From Haloarcula mannanilytica (lineage in GTDB: Archaea; Halobacteriota; Halobacteria; Halobacteriales; Haloarculaceae), in the NCBI RefSeq assembly GCF_005406125.1, contig NZ_BIXZ01000004.1:62001-126000 (forward strand): DNA of 64,000 bases, in the 5' to 3' direction. Positions 54,092 through 62,646 of the stretch are shown here, piece by piece. The first letter of the stretch is position 1, and each line of letters begins with the position of its first letter. A program made the position numbers and the translations under genes. The notes under the pieces are model-generated. The model did no database searches, was not told where the DNA came from, and saw only the letters and a program-made list of their open reading frames with translations.

Positions 54092-55237
54092 ATGACGCTT
54101 ACGTCACCAGGACCGACTGTCGGCGTTGTCGGCGGTGGCCAACTCGGCCGGATGCTGGGCGAGGCGGCCGCGCCGCTTGGCCTCGAATTGCTCGTGACCG
54201 ACCCGACGCCGGACTGCCCGGCCGCGCCGGTCGTCCGCGACCAGCTCGTTGGCGACTTCGACGAGGAATCGACCCTGCGGGAACTCGCCGAGCGCGCCGA
54301 CTACCTCACGTTCGAAATCGAACTGGCCGATCCCGACGTGTTAGAGCGGGTCGCCGAGGAGACCGGGACGCCGGTCCACCCTGATCCCGAGACGCTCCGG
54401 ACGATTCAGGACAAGCTCGTCCAGAAGCGCCGGCTGGCCGAGGCCGGTGTGCCAGTGCCAGCGTTCCGCGCTGTCGACACCGCCGAGGACCTCCGCGAGG
54501 CCTGCGAGGAACTGGGCTACCCCGCGATGCTCAAAGCCCGGACCGGCGGCTACGACGGCCGCGGGAACGTCCCCGTCGAAGGCCCCGAGGATGTCGAGGA
54601 CGCCATCGACGCCATCGCCGGCCCTGCGATGGTCGAGGAGATGGTCGACTTCGAGCGCGAACTCGCGGTCATGGGCTGTCGCGGTGCCGACGAACGGGAC
54701 ACGTTCCCGGTTACCGAGACAATTCACCGCGAGGAAATCCTCCGAGAGTCCGTCGCGCCGGCCAGAGCGTCGGAAGCCGTCCGCGAGCGCGCACGGGACG
54801 TTGCCCATGATGTGCTCGACGTGATGGACGGCCGCGGCGTGTTCGGTATCGAACTGTTCGAGACGAGCGACGGCGACATCCTGCTCAACGAGATCGCACC
54901 ACGCCCGCACAACTCCGGGCACTGGACTATCGAGGGCTGTCACACCTCCCAGTTCGAGCAACACCTGCGGGCCGTCACCGGCAAGCCGCTGGGGTCGACC
55001 GACCAGCGGTTCCCGACCGTCTCGACCAACATTCTCGGCGATGTTGCGGAGCGCCAGCCCGCAGAATTAGCGGGCGAAGACGGTGTGCTGGAGACGCCGC
55101 GGGCACACTTGCACTGGTACGGCAAGCGCGAGGTGTACGACCTCCGGAAGATGGGCCACGTGACGCTGACCGGGGACGACGAGGATGACCTGCTCGCCGA
55201 CGCGCGCGAACTCCGCGACGGCCTGACCTTCGAGTGA
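54092..55237 (+). CDS. purK: N5-carboxyaminoimidazole ribonucleotide synthase
   Basis: This 381-residue ATP-grasp enzyme makes N5-CAIR from AIR, bicarbonate and ATP. Signatures: VGVVGGGQLGRMLGEAAAPLGLELLVTDPTPDCPAAPV, YLTFEIELADPDVLERV, DKLVQKRRLAEAGVPVPAF, LKARTGGYDGRGNV, MGCRGADERDTFPVTETIH, and NEIAPRPHNSGHWTIEGCHTSQFEQHLRAV. It works with PurE, which is encoded 13 kb away on the opposite strand. It lies 24 bases after the Agl23-like gene. Confidence 0.95.
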   Translation: MTLTSPGPTVGVVGGGQLGRMLGEAAAPLGLELLVTDPTPDCPAAPVVRDQLVGDFDEESTLRELAERADYLTFEIELADPDVLERVAEETGTPVHPDPETLRTIQDKLVQKRRLAEAGVPVPAFRAVDTAEDLREACEELGYPAMLKARTGGYDGRGNVPVEGPEDVEDAIDAIAGPAMVEEMVDFERELAVMGCRGADERDTFPVTETIHREEILRESVAPARASEAVRERARDVAHDVLDVMDGRGVFGIELFETSDGDILLNEIAPRPHNSGHWTIEGCHTSQFEQHLRAVTGKPLGSTDQRFPTVSTNILGDVAERQPAELAGEDGVLETPRAHLHWYGKREVYDLRKMGHVTLTGDDEDDLLADARELRDGLTFE

Positions 55238-55314
55238 GCGGCACGGACTGACTTTTGGGAGGGGCCGCGAGTCGGAACCGAGCGGTCTTTGGCCGTTCAG
55301 TGCAGAGTCGGAGT

Positions 55315-55758
55315 ATGGAACGACGGGCCTTCCTCCGGGCTGTCGGGCCGGCGGCCGCCGCCGGGCTGGCAGGCTGTATCGGCGGCGGAACCGCTGAGGG
55401 TGACTACGACGTGGGGATGTCCGCGAAGGCGTTTCGCCCGGTTCGAATCGCCGTCGAACCGGGCACGACCGTCCGGTGGCTCAACACGAGCAAGCAGGGC
55501 CATTCGGTCACGGCCTACGAGGAGCAAATCCCGGACGAGGCCGACTACTTCGCCTCCGGCGGCTTCGACACCGAGCAGGCGGCCCGCGACAATTGGGGGA
55601 GTTCCTCCGGCGGGACGATGTTCGAGGGCGACGATTTCACCCACACCTTCGAGGTACTCGGTGAGTACCCTTACTTTTGCATTCCACACGAGCGGGCCGG
55701 GATGGTCGGGACCGTTGTCGTGACCGAGAACCCGGAGACGGCGACAAGCGGCGAGTAG
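55315..55758 (+). CDS. Tat-exported blue copper (halocyanin/plastocyanin-like) lipoprotein
   Basis: This 147-residue protein starts with a twin-arginine signal and lipobox (MERRAFLRAVGPAAAAGLAGC). The cupredoxin domain follows: GTTVRWLNTSKQGHSVTAYEEQIP (His ligand), then YPYFCIPHERAGMVGTVVV (Cys, His, Met ligands). It should carry electrons at the outside of the membrane. Residues 70-120 contain a Gly/Ser-rich region. The frame extends to 55255, but ATG 55315 directly precedes the signal peptide. Confidence 0.9.
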   Translation: MERRAFLRAVGPAAAAGLAGCIGGGTAEGDYDVGMSAKAFRPVRIAVEPGTTVRWLNTSKQGHSVTAYEEQIPDEADYFASGGFDTEQAARDNWGSSSGGTMFEGDDFTHTFEVLGEYPYFCIPHERAGMVGTVVVTENPETATSGE

Positions 55759-55794
55759 GGTCTGTGCTGTCGCCCGGCCGCGAGATCGCCCGTC

Positions 55795-56283
55795 TCAGTT
55801 CTCTTGAATGGGATCTGGCACCGAGATACCGGCCGCCGGTTCGTCCTCGCGTTCGTCGCTGACACTGACCGTCAGCACCGGCATCGGGGCGACGCGGACG
55901 ACTTTCTCCGTGACGCTACCCAGGAGGTACCGGTCGTATCCGGTCCGCCCGTGGGTTCCCATGACGATGAGGCCGATGTCGTTCTCCGTGGCGTAGGCGA
56001 CGATGCCGGCCGGCGGATTCCCCCATCTGACCTCCCGAACCGCGTCGAGTCCGGCCTCAAGCGCCCGCTGGGCGACCGCTTTCGTCGCGTCCTCCCCGTC
56101 CGCGGTGAGCGTTTCCTCCACGCGCTGTTGCACGTCGTCGGGGACCGACCCGTACGCCCGGTCGTCGACGACGTGGAGCGTGTGGACATCGGCCCCGAAC
56201 TTTTCGGCCAGTGCAACGCCGTGATCGGCGACCACGCTCATGTCACCGCTCCCATCGGTCGGAATCAGCACTGACTCGTACAT
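55795..56283 (-). CDS. Universal stress protein (UspA family)
   Basis: This 162-residue protein begins MYESVLIPTDGSGDMSVVADHGVALAEKFGADVHTLHVVD and ends in the ATP-binding motif GTHGRTGYDRYLLGSVTEKVVR, with GNPPAGIVAYATENDIGLIVMG before it. Such proteins bind ATP and respond to stress; nothing here assigns a specific stimulus. It ends 36 bases from the convergent blue copper gene. Its promoter carries an inverted repeat (56315-56331) directly upstream of the TATA box. Confidence 0.93.
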   Translation of the reverse strand: MYESVLIPTDGSGDMSVVADHGVALAEKFGADVHTLHVVDDRAYGSVPDDVQQRVEETLTADGEDATKAVAQRALEAGLDAVREVRWGNPPAGIVAYATENDIGLIVMGTHGRTGYDRYLLGSVTEKVVRVAPMPVLTVSVSDEREDEPAAGISVPDPIQEN

Positions 56284-56305
56284 GTGTTATGTTACCATGT
56301 CCCGC

Positions 56306-56331
56306 AGTATAAACCCATGTCTGACACATGG
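56306..56331 (-). promoter_or_regulatory. TATA box with adjacent inverted repeat upstream of uspA
   Basis: On the minus strand the TATA element tttatact (56306-56313) lies 23-30 bases before the ATG at 56283. Just upstream, CCATGT-N5-ACATGG (56315-56331) is a perfect 6-base-arm inverted repeat, probably a regulator site. Confidence 0.45.
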
Positions 56332-56390
56332 CTATCTGGCTCGTTCGCTCACTACGACGGAAAAAGTTCGAGCGTCGGTGCTGAACCGCG

Positions 56391-57032
56391 TTAGGCTTCG
56401 ACGTCTACGTCTTCTTCGTCCACGTCGACAGCCGTCTCCTCTTCGGCGGCGACTTCTTCGGGCCGCGCTTCGAGCGTGGTCTTCTTGATCTCGACGCGTC
56501 GGAGCGGGTAGATGTCCTTGGCCTCGCCGTAGATGGCCGAGGAGAGCCGCCCCTCGACGACGCTGTCGATCAGCTGTTCGAAGGTGCGGTCCTCGGCCGT
56601 CTCGCGGACGAGGTCGATCATCGTCCGGCGGATGGCCTTCTCCTGGGAGGCGTCGGCCTTCTTCGTCGTCACGGCAACGGGCTGGACCTGGACGCGGTAG
56701 TCGTCCGTGGTCAGCACGGTGACGTAGGCCTCGACCTTCGAGGAGCCACGACGGACGAGCGAGCGGAGGTAGTCCCGCGTGAGCTCGTGGCGGATGAACT
56801 CCGTGTACGCCGAGTCTGAGGCGACCTCGTTGATCTTGAAGGTCAGCTTGGTGTTGTTCTCGCTGGCGTCGTTGGTCAGTTCGCCAAGCGTTGTTTCGAT
56901 GGTGCGTCCGAGCACCTTGTCCGGTTCGTCTGCCGGTGTCTTACCGAGAACCTCCCGGTCGAACTGCTCGGGAGCCTGCACGGTGTACCACCGTTTCTGT
57001 TCTGCGCGTTTTGAAACGCTTCGTTCACTCAT
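56391..57032 (-). CDS. rps3ae: 30S ribosomal protein eS1 (S3Ae)
   Basis: This 213-residue protein is the archaeal/eukaryotic ribosomal protein eS1: MSERSVSKRAEQKRWYTVQAPEQFDREVLGKT, ELTNDASENNTKLTFKINEVAS, RRGSSKVEAYVTVLTTDDYRVQVQPVAVT, and EGRLSSAIYGEAKDIYPLRRVEIKK. It has a short acidic C-terminal tail. The open frame to 57152 would add 40 unrelated residues. Its start overlaps pcc1 by eight bases, so it is the last gene of the uS15 operon. Confidence 0.95.
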   Translation of the reverse strand: MSERSVSKRAEQKRWYTVQAPEQFDREVLGKTPADEPDKVLGRTIETTLGELTNDASENNTKLTFKINEVASDSAYTEFIRHELTRDYLRSLVRRGSSKVEAYVTVLTTDDYRVQVQPVAVTTKKADASQEKAIRRTMIDLVRETAEDRTFEQLIDSVVEGRLSSAIYGEAKDIYPLRRVEIKKTTLEARPEEVAAEEETAVDVDEEDVDVEA

Positions 57033-57255
57033 GGTTGGATTCTGTGTGTTGGTCTGCGAGCTGTGCTGCAACCCGGATGTTGACGACGTAGTCGTCGACG
57101 GTCGCCTGTAGGCCGCTGGTCGAATCCCGCTCGACAGTCGTGACCACCGCATCGCCCTCGACGCGTGTGGTCATCTCGTCGGTGTTGTCGGGCTGTACCG
57201 CGCGTGCGACGCGTTCGGGCGCGTCGTGTGTCGTCCGAATTTCGGCCCGTTTCAT
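57025..57255 (-). CDS. pcc1: KEOPS complex subunit Pcc1
   Basis: This 76-residue protein forms the Pcc1 dimer of the KEOPS complex, which makes the universal t6A37 modification of tRNAs. Sequence features: RAEIRTTHDAPERVARAVQPDNTDEMTTRVEGDAVVTTVERDSTSGLQATVDDYVVNIRVAAQLAD, the compact alpha/beta fold. It overlaps the RecJ-like gene by four bases and eS1 by eight, so the three are translationally coupled. Confidence 0.92.
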   Translation of the reverse strand: MKRAEIRTTHDAPERVARAVQPDNTDEMTTRVEGDAVVTTVERDSTSGLQATVDDYVVNIRVAAQLADQHTESNHE

Positions 57256-58376
57256 ACTGCCTCCCGGAACGCTTCGATGAAACCCGCCGTCGAAACGTCG
57301 AACCGGGCGCGTGCCCGGTCACCCGTCCCGATGGCGTCGCCGCCGACCGTCTCGGCGGCTGCGTGCATCGTCTCGGACACGTCCCGGCCGTCCGTGGCGC
57401 GGGCCGCGGCCCGGTCGTCGGTGACGACGAGCGTCACCGGCTCCGGCGCGCGGAAGTCCGCGAGCAGTCTGGCGACGGTGCCGGTCGGCATCGCGTCGCC
57501 CCGGGCGACGAACAGGCCGTCGTACCGGCCCGTGGTCGCTTCGGACACTGCTTCGTGGGCGCGCGTGGCGTGACTGTGCCACGCGGTCAGCGCGTCCTCG
57601 CGGACGGCCTCGTGGCCAAGCGCGAGCGCGACGGCGGTGCCTGGCTGTTCCCGAGCGACGGCATCGAGCACGTCGGCGTAGCCGCCGACCGTCTCGAAGG
57701 GGCCACCCACTGTCGGGCGGAGCGCACGCTGGATCGCGTCGGCGGCCCGGGGCGGTGCGTCCGCGGTGACGACCAGAGCAACCAGCGACGCGAGGCGTCG
57801 GTGGTCGTCGGCCGAGAGATCCACAGATTGGGCCCGGTCCGCGTCGAGCCCCAGGTCGGCGAGCGTGGCCCGGGCTGCGTCGGCGTCGCCCGAGAAGGGC
57901 GCGACGAACAGCGTCGAGTGGGCCAGCCCGTCCGCAAGGTCCGACGTCGGAACGGCGACGCCGGGCCGGCGTTCGAGGCCGGCCTGCTCTGCGGCTTCGG
58001 CGACGGTCCCGTCGACTTCGCCGGCGGCAATGGTGCCAGCCAGGGCGAGCGCGGGGTCGACCGTCCCGCCGAGTTCGCGGGCGGTTTCGAAGGCGGTCGC
58101 GGCAACGCGGTCGGTCAGCGTCACGTCGGCGGTTGGCTGCGTGCGACCGATGGCGACAGTGATGTCGGTCTCCGTGGTCCGGTCGGGGTCCTCGAACGGG
58201 CGGACGACGCTCGCCTGAAACGGCGTGTCATCCAATGCCCGTGCCAGCAGGCCAGTCGCGGCGAGCGCTTCGCCAGTCGCGTCGCTGACGAGGCGTACAA
58301 ACGCGGCCTCGCGGAGCGACCCGGCGAGGTCGCCGGGCGACGTGGCTGGCGTCGGTTCCCGACCGGTCGCCGACAT
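57252..58376 (-). CDS. Degenerate RecJ/Cdc45-like DHH-family protein
   Basis: This 374-residue protein lies in the position where archaeal operons carry a RecJ/Cdc45-type gene. I see the remains of a DHH-type fold: SDATGEALAATGLLARAL in place of the DxDG motif and a C-terminal RFDVSTAGFIEAFREAV. No DHH triplet or clear metal-binding Asp set is found, so it is probably catalytically dead. Such proteins could act with the GINS-MCM helicase. The alternative is a distinct nuclease-like family of unknown role. It is coupled to pcc1 (ATGA overlap) and abuts uS15. Confidence 0.7.
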   Translation of the reverse strand: MSATGREPTPATSPGDLAGSLREAAFVRLVSDATGEALAATGLLARALDDTPFQASVVRPFEDPDRTTETDITVAIGRTQPTADVTLTDRVAATAFETARELGGTVDPALALAGTIAAGEVDGTVAEAAEQAGLERRPGVAVPTSDLADGLAHSTLFVAPFSGDADAARATLADLGLDADRAQSVDLSADDHRRLASLVALVVTADAPPRAADAIQRALRPTVGGPFETVGGYADVLDAVAREQPGTAVALALGHEAVREDALTAWHSHATRAHEAVSEATTGRYDGLFVARGDAMPTGTVARLLADFRAPEPVTLVVTDDRAAARATDGRDVSETMHAAAETVGGDAIGTGDRARARFDVSTAGFIEAFREAV

Positions 58377-58847
58377 CTATTCGAGACCCAGGGCTTCGAC
58401 GGCGTTGTCGTAGCTGTAGGTAAAGTCCTCGTCGACCTCGTCGCCGCGGTAGTAGTCGATGAGGCGGCGAATCTTCGACTGCGTGTTCTGGAGCGCACGC
58501 TTGTTCTGGTAGTCGCCGGGGTTCTCGTCCATGTGGTCGCGCAGGCGGACGGCCCGCTCGAGCAGGTTCCGAAGGTCTTCCGGTAGGTCCGGCTCGGCCT
58601 CGTTCTCCTCGAGGATCTCGGTGACTTTCTTGCCGGTCGCGAGTGAGACATCAGGGATCGGCGTGCCCTGAACGCCCTCGTCGCGCAGCTTCAGGCCGAT
58701 CTCGCTTGGCGAGTGGCCCTGCTCGGCCAGTTCGACGACGCGCTCTTCGATGGCGTCCTCGTCGACATCACTCCACTCCGGGGGTTCGTCTGCCGCCGGT
58801 TTGTCCGAGTCGGACGAACCGCGACGGCGTGTATGCATTCGTGCCAT
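58377..58847 (-). CDS. rps15: 30S ribosomal protein uS15
   Basis: This 156-residue protein is the archaeal form of uS15: MARMHTRRRGSSDSDKPAADEPP, EERVVELAEQGHSPSEIGLKLRDEGVQG, and RALQNTQSKIRRLIDYYRGDEVDEDF. It binds 16S rRNA. The longer frame to 58925 is not needed because ATG 58847 gives the family start. It is the first gene of the uS15-RecJ-like-Pcc1-eS1 operon, abutting the next gene. Confidence 0.95.
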   Translation of the reverse strand: MARMHTRRRGSSDSDKPAADEPPEWSDVDEDAIEERVVELAEQGHSPSEIGLKLRDEGVQGTPIPDVSLATGKKVTEILEENEAEPDLPEDLRNLLERAVRLRDHMDENPGDYQNKRALQNTQSKIRRLIDYYRGDEVDEDFTYSYDNAVEALGLE

Positions 58848-59094
58848 TGTAATCTGGTTGGAACGGCACAGACCGCTGTGCTGCAACAGGTTTCGATGCG
58901 GTGTTGGCGCTGGTGCGCCGAACACGGCCGCAATCCCAAGCCGTGAAAGTCCACGGCGAGTCAGATTTGCGGTCGTGCAGTTCCCGTTGTGGTGTCGGCG
59001 GTCACGCGACTAAACCGTTTTCATCTCCGCTGGACCGTCAGCCCGTCGACAGCCTGGCCATTCAGCTTATACGGCAAGAGATGCTCCACAGGGT
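58848..59094. other. Divergent promoter region between uS15 and a pilin-like gene
   Basis: The 247 bases between the two starts carry no convincing gene. On the plus strand a TATA box lies at 59066-59073 for the downstream gene. No clear TATA box was found for the ribosomal operon. Confidence 0.5.
59066..59073 (+). promoter_or_regulatory. TATA box of the DUF7289-like gene
   Basis: The sequence cttatacg lies 22-29 bases before the ATG at 59095, fitting a leaderless transcript. Confidence 0.5.
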
Positions 59095-60507
59095 ATGCAC
59101 GGTAATGGTCGGGCACCAAACCGAGGACAAAGTGGCCCGCTCGGGCTCATCCTCGTGTTCGCCCTCGTCATTGCTTCGACGACGGCTGTTGTCGTCGTCG
59201 GTGCAGAGGCCATCACCACCACGCAGGGCCGACTGGATCTCGAACGCACCGAGAACACGATGACGCAGTTCGACTCGAAGGTCGCGCTCGTTGCCCTCGG
59301 TCAGTCGAGCGTCCAGCAGGTCGACTTGCCAGCCAGCGGCGACTCCGCGTACGACGTTCGAGGGGACGCGGGGTGGATGAACATCACCTACACGAACGCG
59401 TCCGGGGACGTGACGATCATCAGGAACGGCTCCCTCGGGGCGGTCGTCTACGACGGCGACGGGTCGGAGATCGCGTATCAGGGCGGCGGCGTCTGGCGGA
59501 CCGACGCCGACGGCCAGGCGGTCATGATCTCGCCGCCGGAGTTCCACTACCGGAGTCGAACGCTGACGCTCCCTCTTGTGACGGTCTCCGGAGATGAGAC
59601 CATCGAGAGGCGAGCTACCGTCACGCGCAACGACACGACCCAGTACTTCCCCGACACGGCCCGGGACGAGGCCCTGCGGAACCCGCTCAACGGGAGCGAT
59701 ATCAACGTCACCGTCCAGAGCGACTACTATCGCGCCTGGGGATCCTATTTCGAGGAACGGACCGACGGGACAGTCACGTATGACCACTCGAAAGAGACGG
59801 TGACCGCCGAGCTCGTCATCCCGTTCAACGCATCCTTCGACAACGTCGCCGCCACGACAGACCCTAGCGGGTTGTCGGTAAAGGGAGCGGGGTCCCCGCC
59901 CTCGCCGTACAGCCAGGGTGTCAGTTTCCCCTCCGTCGATTCCAGAATCGAAGGCAAGGTCGAGGACTGTGAAAGCGGTGGGGGGTGTGACGACTCAGAA
60001 CCATCGACGATCAGCAGTTCAGGCACGTATTACTACGACACTGATCCGGGGAGTTTGACAGTCGACAATCCCGGTGGAAACGTCACGATTGTGGTAAACG
60101 ACGACTTCACGTCGGATACTGTCGAGATAAACGGCGTCGGTGACGACGAAGTCGTGACCGTCTACGTGCGACGGAGCTTCACGCTCACTAATGAGATGAA
60201 CAAAAACGACGGCGACCCGACTGACCTCAAAACGCTCGTTCACTCGGACGGGGCTGTCGAACTAAAGGGGAGTACGACGTACGTCGGTGTTCTGATCGCG
60301 CCGGGCTCGACCTGCGAACAGCGCGGGTCCGGAACCGTGGAGGGGGGCGTCATCTGCAAACAGATCAGTATCCGTGGAAACCCGTCGAACACATTCGATT
60401 ACAACCCTGCTATTCAAGAAATGGGGCTTGATCTGACGGACCCCAGTGACACGCAGATCACGTATCTCCACGTCTCTGTCAACGACGTGAACGTGACTGA
60501 CGGCTGA
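59095..60507 (+). CDS. DUF7289-like exported protein with pilin-like N terminus
   Basis: This 470-residue protein has an N-terminal helix (GPLGLILVFALVIASTTAVVVVGAEAI) preceded by a short charged leader, like type IV pilin-like proteins. The rest is a large beta-rich, Asn/Thr-rich extracellular domain with many N-x-S/T sequons (for example NASG, NGSL, NDTT), suggesting N-glycosylation. It resembles the DUF7289 proteins encoded nearby. It converges on the five-gene operon below, so it may belong to the same apparatus. Confidence 0.78.
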   Translation: MHGNGRAPNRGQSGPLGLILVFALVIASTTAVVVVGAEAITTTQGRLDLERTENTMTQFDSKVALVALGQSSVQQVDLPASGDSAYDVRGDAGWMNITYTNASGDVTIIRNGSLGAVVYDGDGSEIAYQGGGVWRTDADGQAVMISPPEFHYRSRTLTLPLVTVSGDETIERRATVTRNDTTQYFPDTARDEALRNPLNGSDINVTVQSDYYRAWGSYFEERTDGTVTYDHSKETVTAELVIPFNASFDNVAATTDPSGLSVKGAGSPPSPYSQGVSFPSVDSRIEGKVEDCESGGGCDDSEPSTISSSGTYYYDTDPGSLTVDNPGGNVTIVVNDDFTSDTVEINGVGDDEVVTVYVRRSFTLTNEMNKNDGDPTDLKTLVHSDGAVELKGSTTYVGVLIAPGSTCEQRGSGTVEGGVICKQISIRGNPSNTFDYNPAIQEMGLDLTDPSDTQITYLHVSVNDVNVTDG

Positions 60508-60508
60508 T

Positions 60509-61255
60509 CTACCGCTCGATATCGATCTGTATGTCGTGGCTGACGACGTAGACGCGCTCGACTGACCCACTCGCCGGGTACTCACAGCGCAGCATCGTCT
60601 GTGTCTGGGTGGGGCAGTCAAAGCCCTGTCCGAGGAAGTAATCGGTCCATAGCGGCGCTCGTGGCGACTCGATCCTGACGGAGACGTTGCTCGTTGCGCC
60701 CCCCGTGTCGTTATACCGGACCGCAGAGCCGTCGTTGAGCGTCCGGATGAGCGCGGTCGACCCGCCGACGCTGGTCTGATTCGACGCCCGGAGGACGACC
60801 ATATTGAGCAGGAGGCGCTCGTTCCGGACCACGTGTGGTGGCTCCCGGATGACGAGTCCGCCGTCTGGGTTCGTCCTGAAGACGGCCCCCATGTTGTACA
60901 CCAGACGCTGATCGCGGTTGTTACGGTAGACGATGGGCCTTGAGGTCCGGTTCAGAACGGGAGTTTCGTTAACAGTCACGTTCAGCGTCGTCCCCTCGGC
61001 GGTGTACACCGTCGACTCGCCCACGCTGACCTCCGTCCCTCTGCTTGGGGCACCTCGCATGTACACGTCGGCGACGTTGTCGGCGAGGATGTCGAAGGCC
61101 CGCTCCGCGTTGTCGAGTTGCTCGGTTTGCTTTACGTCCTCCAGCGTACCGAGCCCGCTGACGGAGACGACAGCGACCGCGGAGATGATGAGACTGAACA
61201 CGAGTACGTATCCTAGGACTTCGCTTGCCGCCCGAGCGTCCGTCGGCTCAAGCAT
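60509..61255 (-). CDS. DUF7289-like pilin-like protein
   Basis: This 248-residue protein begins MLEPTDARAASEVLGYVLVFSLIISAVAVVSVSG and continues with a beta-rich ectodomain (VYMRGAPSRGTEVSVGE, VSVRIESPRAPLWTDYFLGQGFDC). The N-terminal helix with a preceding charged leader is pilin-like, although no strict prepilin-peptidase site is clear. It is the last gene of the operon; its start overlaps the DUF7266-like gene by eight bases and it ends one base from the convergent DUF7289-like gene. Confidence 0.8.
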   Translation of the reverse strand: MLEPTDARAASEVLGYVLVFSLIISAVAVVSVSGLGTLEDVKQTEQLDNAERAFDILADNVADVYMRGAPSRGTEVSVGESTVYTAEGTTLNVTVNETPVLNRTSRPIVYRNNRDQRLVYNMGAVFRTNPDGGLVIREPPHVVRNERLLLNMVVLRASNQTSVGGSTALIRTLNDGSAVRYNDTGGATSNVSVRIESPRAPLWTDYFLGQGFDCPTQTQTMLRCEYPASGSVERVYVVSHDIQIDIER

Positions 61256-61706
61256 CGTTCACCTCTAAGGCGTCGCTGCCGTGTGTCCCGTTGTAGGTGA
61301 CTGCGACGGTCCCGCCATCGACGGTCGATTCTCGGAGGGTCGTTCGGTTCGTCACGCTCACCGTGACCCTGACTTCGGGAGCAGCCGATGTCAGAACGAG
61401 CCGTTCCGCACTCGGATCGAGAGACAGCCGATAGCTGCTTCCGGACACCCGTTCCGGGAACGTCTGTCGGGTGGTGGCTGTCAGCGACGTGCCGCTGCTG
61501 TCCGCCGCTACCACCAGTCTATCGACGCGGGCGAAGTCCGCGGCCACCTGCTGGCCGATGACTGACAGCTCCTCTCTGATGACGCTCTCCTGTCGTTGCT
61601 CGACGAAGCCGGTCCCGGCTACCAACAGCCCGGTCACCAGAATGGCCGTTATCGCCAGCGTGAGGGCGTACCCGAGCGGCGTCGAGACGGCACGGGTCTC
61701 ACGCAT
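61248..61706 (-). CDS. DUF7266-like pilin-like protein
   Basis: This 152-residue protein starts MRETRAVSTPLGYALTLAITAILVTGLLVAGTGFVEQRQESVI. Its N-terminal helix and short ectodomain (SLDPSAERLVLTSAAPEVRVTVSVTN) are typical for haloarchaeal pseudopilin-like families. The open frame extends to 61796, but ATG 61706 gives the family start and overlaps the DUF7261-like gene by eight bases. Confidence 0.8.
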   Translation of the reverse strand: MRETRAVSTPLGYALTLAITAILVTGLLVAGTGFVEQRQESVIREELSVIGQQVAADFARVDRLVVAADSSGTSLTATTRQTFPERVSGSSYRLSLDPSAERLVLTSAAPEVRVTVSVTNRTTLRESTVDGGTVAVTYNGTHGSDALEVNDA

Positions 61707-62646
61707 CCGGCTCACCCGGTGCGACTCGCACCGTCGTATTGTACCACACGTCCGGTCCATCGTACACGAACCGGACTTCCGCGTCGTAGATGGCATCGTC
61801 AGACAGGGTTGTCAGTGGGATCGACAGGCCTCCATCGGAGTAGGCGACCATCTCGAACTCACCGCTCACGCCGTTCGTGTTCTTGAACTCGATGTCGTAC
61901 TCGTCCCCGGCACCGTTCCCGAACCAGAAGTTCGCGCCGCTGTCGTTCCGCCGCAGGGCATCGCAGGGCTGGCCGTTTACCAGTCCGGCTGTCACCTCGA
62001 TTCGGTTCGCTGCCGACGACGGGACTGTGCAGTGTTCGGTCCGGTTCTCCGACGCTGTCGTTCCGTTTCGAAACGTTTTGATGTGTACCTCACCGGAAGT
62101 TTCCCAGATTCGCGCCCGCCAGCTGTTCCGGTCACCGGTGACCGTTGTGTCATTAGCCATCACGACCAGCGGGGTACTCTCGTCGGGGAGGTCGGAGGAG
62201 TTGAACACCAGTCCACGAGTCCCGTTTGCACCCGGGACCCGCTCTGCGCCGTCGGCGACGGTGTAGTCGTTATCCGCCCTGTCGATAGCGCCGCTGACGC
62301 GCTTGCCGTTCCGATGGTCGACGTACGTGACGTTGCTGAGCGTTCCGGAGGTGGCTGACAGGGCTTCAGTCTGGGTACTCACATTCCGAAGGCTTCGGTT
62401 AAACGCATCGACCGGGGCGGACGGGTTGTAGTAGTTCGCTTGCCTGATGGCCGTGCCGGCGTTTGCCTCGGTGGCTGCCCTCGCTGCCAGCGCTCCGTCG
62501 GCCCCGGCTGTCTCGCCCCGGCTTGCGAGGTTCTCGGTGAAGATAGCCGAATTGACCACCAGCGCCAGCCCGATGAAGACAAGCGCGAGCGCAAGCCCAG
62601 CGACCAGCAACAGCTGTCCACGGCTGTCGTCGCTCAGATGCGCCAC
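61699..62646 (-). CDS. DUF7261-like pilin-like protein
   Basis: This 315-residue protein starts MAHLSDDSRGQLLLVAGLALALVFIGLALVVNSAIFTENLASRGET. The RGQLLLVAGLALALVFI N-terminal helix is the DUF7261 type, which resembles TadE/TadG-like pilin proteins. The ectodomain is beta-rich and carries sequons (NRSL, NVTY, NGTR). It overlaps the DUF7288-like gene by 13 bases. Confidence 0.8.
   Translation of the reverse strand: MAHLSDDSRGQLLLVAGLALALVFIGLALVVNSAIFTENLASRGETAGADGALAARAATEANAGTAIRQANYYNPSAPVDAFNRSLRNVSTQTEALSATSGTLSNVTYVDHRNGKRVSGAIDRADNDYTVADGAERVPGANGTRGLVFNSSDLPDESTPLVVMANDTTVTGDRNSWRARIWETSGEVHIKTFRNGTTASENRTEHCTVPSSAANRIEVTAGLVNGQPCDALRRNDSGANFWFGNGAGDEYDIEFKNTNGVSGEFEMVAYSDGGLSIPLTTLSDDAIYDAEVRFVYDGPDVWYNTTVRVAPGEPDA

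Noticed and set aside
57165-58586. 473-residue plus-strand frame antisense to pcc1, the RecJ-like gene and uS15
   Set aside because: It lies opposite three coupled genes and shows no domain or promoter.
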